A DNA stretch of 64,000 bases, taken from assembly GCF_034190915.1 (NCBI RefSeq), contig NW_026947486.1, positions 101,475,123 to 101,539,122 on the forward strand. The letters are read 5' to 3'. This document shows positions 57,584-64,000 of this stretch, piece by piece. Both the position numbers and the translations under genes were made by a program. Numbering within the stretch: the first letter of the stretch is position 1; each line of letters starts with the position of its first letter. Source of the DNA: Cavia porcellus. Lineage: Eukaryota > Chordata > Mammalia > Rodentia > Caviidae. Below the pieces are notes generated by a model. The model was given only the letters and a program-made list of their open reading frames with translations, was not told where the DNA came from and made no database searches.

Positions 57584-58480
57584 ATTTCGCTTGGTACCTC
57601 CTTCTCCACAAGATTTTGATCCACCTCAACTCTGAATGACACAGTAGGACTCATGTGGAAGAAATGAACAGTACACGATTTAGGGCAGAAAGTGACATGG
57701 CAGAAAGGCAGGAGCACAGCAGGTCAGGAAACAGGCTGGGAGGTACTTAATCCCTACTTTCCGGGAGAATATTTGGAGCTGTGATACTGTAGAATACCTG
57801 TGGGGCACAACAAGTCATAGGCAGCGGGAAGAACAGAAACAAGGCCACCTGACAAAGCTGGACAGGAAAGCTCACTCGGGACTCAGGCAAGACGACCTCA
57901 TGCAAATGTGATGGAAGCCTCTCTTGGGACATAGTGAGGGAAGCAGTCAAAAACCAGCACGATTTTTCTTGCTTGTCTCCTTTTGGAGTGCCAGGATTTT
58001 TGAAAGTTGCAATTGTTTTTGGTGGTTTGGTGCAGCTTAAACTGCGTCTTCCTTTTTAACCAAGCTAAATGGCAGCTCAGTAAACTTACTCAGGTACGAC
58101 TTTATTTAAGCTTCTATTCATCTTTCAACATCCAGCTACACAGGAAGCCACAAGGTAGAGGAGTTCTAACTCCACAGCACTCAGGTCTGGCACCTGTGCA
58201 GGTCTCCCCTGAACAGCCACACTCCCTGAGTGTTGTCACAGCATTGCCATGTACTCAGTCTCTGCCAATTACATGGTGAGCTCTTCACAGCTACAACCAC
58301 AGAAACCTGACTTATCCGGGCCCCTGATATCTAGAATTCTCTTGAGATGAATTAACTTCCAATGGTATAAAAATGAGACGCTTGAAGTTTGAGACACAGA
58401 AAAACACTCTACTTAATAATTAGTCATAAAATTCAACAGCAGAGAGAGTGAAAATCAAATCTGAGAGGGAGCGAATACAA
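57584..58480. other. Sequence beside the KRAB relic, no gene recognised
   Basis: Minus-strand frames continue to the right of the KRAB relic (up to 89 and 67 codons) but show no SCAN or other domain. If the relic was a genomic exon this would be its upstream intron. Nothing else was recognised. Confidence 0.4.
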
Positions 58481-58482
58481 GG

Positions 58483-58516
<34 letters not shown>
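58483..58516. repeat. (CTAT)n tetranucleotide microsatellite
   Basis: Eight uninterrupted CTAT units plus a partial one, followed by gtatatgtatgtata. Probably polymorphic in length. Confidence 0.97.
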
Positions 58517-58697
58517 GTATATGTATGTATATATTAAAGTTTTTGAAGTATTAAACATCTTTATCCCAATATACTGAGTATATTTGTAGTGAGATTAAAA
58601 ATTCAATACTTACATGAACAAACACTTCCATAATTATTAGCAAGTGCACCCTAAACATGCAAATGCAACAACGAGAGCATGAGCTTTCAGACATTTT

Positions 58698-59015
58698 GCA
58701 TCTGTCCCCTGCTTCACACGTTATTGGCAGATGTAATGGGTCTGCTTCAAACACTGCAGTGCCACTGACAGGAGCCAAGTGTCTTGGAGAAGTGGTGCCA
58801 GTCTTGCAGTCCTCATACCAAGTGAGCATGCTCCATCTGGAAATGCAGCAATAGTGCCTCTAAAGGCCTGAAAACTAATTAGAAAAATTTTAAAAAGCAG
58901 CAAACTCTTAAGAACAGAGCACTGTACCTCTGCAACTGACATGAAGAAACAAGGAAATTGTGGATCTAATTAACAAAATCAGTGCCACTGGTCATAGAGG
59001 TGACACAGCCACATC
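58698..59015 (-). repeat. Dispersed 0.3-kb duplicate, copy 2
   Basis: Homologous to 44952-45255 in the same orientation. It is about 14 bases longer, with small indels and roughly 85% identity by eye. The minus-strand frame EDCKTGTTSPRHLAPVSG is shared, but the part matching the copy 1 C-terminus has an in-frame stop (VSPL*PVA). Similarity ends abruptly at both sides. Confidence 0.75.
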
Positions 59016-59864
59016 AAAGTGTCCTGATAAGAATCTCAGAGTCCGTAACCAAGGCAGACATCAGAGAAAAGCTCTGCCTGCTGGTAGACAAACAGTGACT
59101 GCAAACAGAACAACAGTTTAAAATCCAGTGATATGCTGAAATCATTCACATTCAAGAAATTGTTGGGAACTTTGCAGGTGGACAAGGGTAGGATTTCCCT
59201 ATACAATTCAGGATAGTCTCAAATTCACTGTAGCTGTTTTCTCTTGTGTATAGATAAACCCCAAAGCTTCATATGATCGTGGGGGCTGCAATTTTTCAGA
59301 AGTGGATGAATGCACACTTTGTAATATATTCACTGGCCAGTGCTGGGCGTGTTGGTGTGAGTGTGCCACCCACCCTAGGTAGCCTGCATTAAATATAAAG
59401 GAAGGAAAGAGGTTCACTTCTCCTCTTTAACTTTTGGCTGTTCTTATCTTTACTGTCTCTGATGCTGTGCAGCTATGAACTGTTGCCCCTGTGTCCTGCC
59501 ACCCTGCCTAGAGCCAGATGATTATGGACTGAAACACCACAAACTCTAAGTAATTACAACTTTCCCTCCTCAACTTGAGGCATCAGGTACTTTGACTCAA
59601 CAATGAATGAAAAGTAATAAAGTCAGTTGCCCAGGCAAGCCTCGAACTCACCACCATCCTCCTGCCTTAGCCACCAGAGTGTTAGAATAGCAGGCATGCA
59701 CCACTACACTCAGCTCAAGAAATGGTTTCCAAAACTATAGTAAACATTTTAGAATATGACCACAGACACATACTCGGCACACGACTTAGGAAAATAATGC
59801 CTGAGGTCCATTTATTTTCTAAGATGATTTTTAGAGCAGTTTGCAGTAACTGAGCAGAAATAGT
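59016..59864. other. Intergenic DNA with a B1 fragment
   Basis: No gene recognised. A reverse B1 fragment lies at about 59612-59716 ('gttgcccaggcaagcctcgaactcaccaccatcctcctgccttagcc...gcatgcaccactacactcagct'). Confidence 0.6.
59612..59716 (-). mobile_element. Partial B1 SINE, minus strand
   Basis: The reverse B1 5' two-thirds only, with the tail-side part missing. Diverged. Confidence 0.82.
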
Positions 59865-60230
59865 AATTTGGATCTACCTCCCCAACCCAGCTGTGCTTGG
59901 AGAACTGTGGAGTTCTAAGCAAGCAGGCAGGCGCCCAGTTTCCACAGAGCCCAGCTTGTTTGAGACCCTTGCACCGCCTAGATACAGTGGAACAGTTAGG
60001 CGGGTCTAGGGCGCCTGCATCTGCCTCCCCATATGCTTGGAGGACTGTGGAGTTCTAAGCAAGCAGGTGAGCACCACCGGTTCCAGAGGCACGGTGGCCT
60101 GGGGGAACTGGGTGCCAGAGTCCCAGCAGCTGCAGGCATAGAAGTGGATTTCCAACAGACACTGAGGAACCTTTCCAATAACACTTGAAACACAGAAATA
60201 TAGGAAAATGACAAAACGAAAGACCAAATT
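59865..60230 (+). promoter_or_regulatory. L1 element C 5' UTR with 140-bp direct repeat
   Basis: A G+C-richer leader before ORF1. A 33-base block starting TGCTTGGAG-ACTGTGG occurs at 59894 and 60034 with one mismatch, both preceded by a 'atct-cctcccca' block, so the unit is about 140 bp. Repeated 5' units carry the internal promoter in several rodent L1 families. Promoter activity is inferred. Confidence 0.65.
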
Positions 60231-63200
60231 AAAATCTCAAACCTCCAGCCCATCCCAAGAAACCTTAGGAAAAATGTATATAGAAAAAATATTTGCCATA
60301 CACCTCAAATATCGGACATAATAGCAACTGAAATAAACAAGGAACTCCGGGAAGGTTTAAAGGAATTCAAACTACAAATAATCTCCCAGGTAAAAGAAGA
60401 AATGATAAAAGAAATGAAAGAGATGCTGAACATATCTTAAGAAAACACAGTTAAAAAATTGGAGGAACTAAACAAAAAGATAGAATCCCTAGATAAGCAA
60501 CATAAGAAACAAACAGAATACATAAAGATGCACAGAGATATACAGGAAATCAAAAACTCCATTGAAAGCTGTAAAAACTGCCTCAATGAAAGTGAAGATA
60601 AAAATGCAACAGCAGAAAGATAACATGTCAACAATAAATCAACATATAACAGTTATAACCATTAATGTAAATGGTCTCAATGCACCAATTAAAAGAAACA
60701 GACTGGCAGAATGGATCAAGAAACAAAATCCAACAATACTTCATGCAACAGAAATCAAAAAAAAAAAAAAGCAGGAGTAGCCATTCTGTTTGCAGACAAT
60801 GTGAAGTTTAAACGAATAATAATCAGAAAAGACAAAGAAGGTTACTACATACTCTTTAGGGGAAAACTCCAAGAGAAAGAGGTAACTATCTTAAATATAT
60901 ATACACCAAATTCCAGAGCACCCAGTTATATAAAACAGCTATTAACAGAAATGAGAAGTCAAATTATCAGTAACACAATTGTAACAGGAGATCTTAACAC
61001 ACCATTGACACCAAGGGACAGATCAACCAGACAGAAAATCAGCAAAGAAATAACAGAACTGAATCACACCTGTGAACAAATGGACTTGATAGACATTTAC
61101 AGAGTGTTCCATCCAACAGCATCAGAATACACATTCTTCTCAGCAGTATATGGGTCATCGTCTAAAATAGACCATATATTAACTCACAGAACATATTTAA
61201 ATAAATGCAAAAGAGTTTGAATTATCCCTTCCATGTTATTGGATCATAGCGCTTTGAAATTATAAATTAATGATAAAAGATACTGCAAAAAATCCCACAA
61301 AAACATGGAAACTGAATAACACACTCTTGAGTAATCAATAGGTCACAGGGTGTCTTAGTTACTTTTTACTTGTCACTGAGACAAAATACCTGAAGGCTAA
61401 GTTGGGAAAGGAAAGGTTTATCTCTTACAGTTTTTGGAGGTTTCAGTCCACACTCAGTAGGCTGCAAGGCAGGCGGGCATGGCTGGGCCAAAGTTCATGG
61501 CAACTGCAAACAGCAAGCAAGAACCAGCAAAGAGAGCAAGGCACACCTTCTTCCTGCCATTACATCACGTCCTGGCTTCACCCCTATGTGGGAGGAGCAC
61601 TGACACCATCAGTCCAAGCACTAGACAGTAAACCATCAGGAATGCACAATGCAAATGCATGAGGCCTGGGGGTCACAGACATAAACCATGACACAGGGGG
61701 AAATTAAAGAAGAAATTTAACAATACCTACAAGAAAATGAAAATACAGATACAACTTAGTGGAATCTGTGGGATGCAATGAAAGCCTTCCTCAGAGGAAA
61801 ATTTATTGCACTGAGTTCCCACATAAGGAAAACAGAACAAATACAAATAAATAACCTGATGTTATAACTCAAACATCTAGAAAAAAAAGAGCAAGTCAAG
61901 CCCCAAACCAAAAGAAGAGAGGAAATGTTAAAAATCAGAGCAGAAATCAATGCAATAGAGACTAAGAAAATAATCTCAAAAATCAGTGAATCAAAGAGTT
62001 GGTTATATGAAAGAATAAATAAAATTGATAAGCCCCTAGCCAACCTTATTTTAAAAAGGGAAGAAAAAGCTCAAATTCGTGCAATAAGAAATGAAAAAGG
62101 CGAAATCACTACAGACTGTATAAAAATACAGAAGATAATCAACACCTCTTTTGAAAACCTCTACTCTCATAGTTTCATAACATGGAAGAAATAGACAGAT
62201 TCCTAGAAACATATGAAGTACCAAAGCTAGGTCAAGAAGATGTAAAACTGCTGAATATCCCAATTTCTATTAATGAAATTGGAAAAATGTAATTAAGTCC
62301 TTACCTACAAAGAAGAGCCCAGGCCCAGATGGATTCACTGCAGAATTCTACAAGAAATACAAATAAGACTTAATGCTGACATTCCCCAAATTCTTTAATG
62401 AAATTGAAAGGGAAGCAATCCTTCCTAAGTCATTCCTGGAAGAAAATATTACTCTAGTACCAAAACCTGAGAAAGACCCAACTAAAAAAGAGAACTATAT
62501 AGACCAATATATCTAATGAACACAGATCCTCAATAAAACATTGGCAAATAGGATGCAGCAAATCATCAAGAAGATTATACACCATGACCAAGTGGAATTC
62601 ATCCCAAGCATGCAGGGATGTTTCAACATATATAAATCAATAAATATAATCCACCATATCAATAAAGCCAAAAGTAAGAATCACATGATCATTTCTATTG
62701 ATGCAGAAAAAGCTTTCGATGAGGTCCAGCATTCATTCATAATAAGAAATTTACAGAAAATTGGAATAGACAGTCTTTACCTCAATATAACAAAGGCCAG
62801 CTACAACAAACCAACAGCAAGGATCATACTAAATGGCCAAAAATTGAAGGCCTTTACTTTAAAATCAGGCAAAAGACAAGGATCACCACTCCTATTTAAT
62901 ACCATACTGGAAATAATAGCCAGAGCAATTAGAAAAGAGAGAGAAATAAAAGGGGTAAAGATAGGAAAACAGGAAGTTAAATTATCATTGTTTGCAGGTG
63001 ACCAGATACTCTACATAGAAGACCCCCTAAACTCCATTGAAAGACTCTTAGATATAATAAATAAATTCAGCAATGTAGCTGGATACAAAATCAATACCCA
63101 GTAATCAATAGCATTCCTGTACACTAGCAACAAAATCACAGACAGAGAAATAAGAAAAGCCACAGGTTTCACACTAGCAACCAAAAAAAATGAAATATTT

Positions 63201-64000
63201 AGGAATTACTCTTATGAAAGAAGTGAAAGACCTATACAGGGAAAATTATAATACACTGAAAAAAGAAATTGACGATGATCTTAGAAAATGGAAAGACATC
63301 CCTGCTCATGGATAGGAGGAATAAACATTGTGAAAATGGCCATTCTCCCAAAACTCTTTTAGAGATGCAATGCAATCCCAATAAAAATAGCATCAACATA
63401 CCTCATAGATCTAGAGAAAGCACCCCTAAAATTCATCTGGAGTGAGAAGAGACCTAGAGTAGCAAAGACAGTTCTAAGCAACAAAGGCAAGGCAGGAGGC
63501 ATCACAATCCCTGACTTGAAGTTAAAATACAAAGCAAGTGTAGTAAAATCAACATGGTACTGGAATCAAAACAGAGTCGAAGATGAGTGGAATAGATTAG
63601 AAGATACAACCACAACTAAAAACACACTCAACCACCTTATCTTTGATCAAGGAGCCAAGCTGGTTCACTGGAAGAATGACAGTCTCTTTAATAAATGGTG
63701 TTGAAAAAACTGGCTCTCCATTTGCTGAAAACTAAAACTAGACCCATGCCTATCCCCATGTACTAAATTAAAATCTAAATGTATCAAAGATCTGAATATT
63801 AAAAGAGAAACACTAAATCTATTGGAAGACAAATTGGGTAGAAAGCTTGAAGACATAGGGGTAGGCAGAGAATTCATGAACAGGACTCAACCCGCATGGG
63901 AAATACTTTCCAGAATCAATAACTGGGACCAACTCTTATGAAAATGTTTCTGATGTCAAAAAATCTCCAGCATAGTGAAAAGAAAACCCACAAACTGGGA
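60231..64000 (+). mobile_element. L1 element C body, plus strand, runs off the window
   Basis: ORF1 is reduced to a broken, lysine-rich coiled-coil part (about 60235-60620) and its RNA-binding C-terminal half is missing. ORF2 starts near 60628 (ITVITINVNGLNAPIKRNRL). The endonuclease domain is largely open but split by a frame change at an A-run near 60765 (ILFADNVKFKRIIIRKDKEG, VTGDLNTPLTPRDRS, DLIDIYRVFHP). A solo LTR interrupts at 61351-61693. The reverse-transcriptase part is open at 62541-63104 ([35 protein letters not shown]), but the catalytic FADD is FAGD. Further frames reach the window end. Inactive, moderately young. Confidence 0.9.
61351..61693 (+). mobile_element. Solo MaLR-type LTR with 5-bp target duplication
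   Basis: It starts TGTCTTAG and ends ATGACA, bounded by CAGGG on both sides (61346-61350 and 61694-61698). The 5-base duplication and about 343-base length fit ERVL-MaLR LTRs. Internal text ('gagacaaaatacctgaagg', 'aaggtttatctcttacagtttttggagg') fits the same class. It sits in L1 element C ORF2, whose sequence resumes directly after it. Solo: no retroviral genes present. Confidence 0.88.

Noticed and set aside
57455..57717. Live KRAB zinc-finger gene on the minus strand
   Set aside because: The box has lost its Trp, is followed by a stop, lacks a clear splice donor, and no zinc fingers were found to its left.
60711..63104. L1 ORF2 as a possible active reverse transcriptase
   Set aside because: Frameshift at an A-run near 60765, LTR insertion at 61351, stops in the linker and FAGD in place of FADD make it inactive.

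Overview
This is mammalian nuclear DNA, most likely X-linked. It holds one recognisable intact protein gene, an orthologue of ZNF449 (ZSCAN19), a SCAN-domain C2H2 zinc-finger transcription factor. The repeats point to a rodent outside the mouse/rat group: 7SL-derived B1 SINEs, tRNA-derived ID SINEs, and several B1 units followed in the same orientation by an ID unit (the B1-dID dimer known from beavers, squirrels, dormice and hystricognaths). A beaver-like or other non-murid rodent is my inference and is not proven. X linkage rests only on the known location of ZNF449 at human Xq26.3.

Layout. 1-1500: upstream DNA, a (CA)n tract, then a G+C-rich CpG-island promoter with a non-coding exon 1 ending near 1218. 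3263-15088: the rest of ZNF449. The SCAN exon, two short linker exons and the seven-finger exon join in frame to 518 codons with consensus splice sites. Intron 3 (8.4 kb) is full of old L1, SINEs, a MaLR-type LTR and a possible minus-strand retropseudogene. 15089-about 17580: 3' UTR and flank.

18-46 kb and 54-64 kb are dominated by L1 copies in both orientations. Element A (about 21.8-25.9 kb, minus) keeps the 5' UTR and ORF1 but almost no ORF2. Element B (about 26.3-34.2 kb, minus) is nearly full length but carries a 1.1-kb piece of another L1 5' end. Element C (about 59.87 kb to the window edge, plus) keeps the 5' UTR, has lost the ORF1 C-terminal part, and has a solo LTR with a perfect 5-bp target duplication inside ORF2. 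Several L1 tails carry arrays of a diverged module of roughly 150-190 bp that looks like a feature of this L1 lineage's 3' UTR.

The 46-59 kb stretch is poorer in young L1. It holds a possible minus-strand retropseudogene (49.5-50.7 kb), a minus-strand KRAB A-box relic resembling the ZNF75 family (57.46-57.58 kb), and one of two copies of a 0.3-kb segment (44.95 and 58.70 kb). I see no CRISPR, operon, tRNA or rRNA gene. I found no convincing undescribed biological system. The most useful leads are the KRAB relic near a SCAN-ZNF gene, the L1 structural oddities, and the unidentified retrocopy-like segments.
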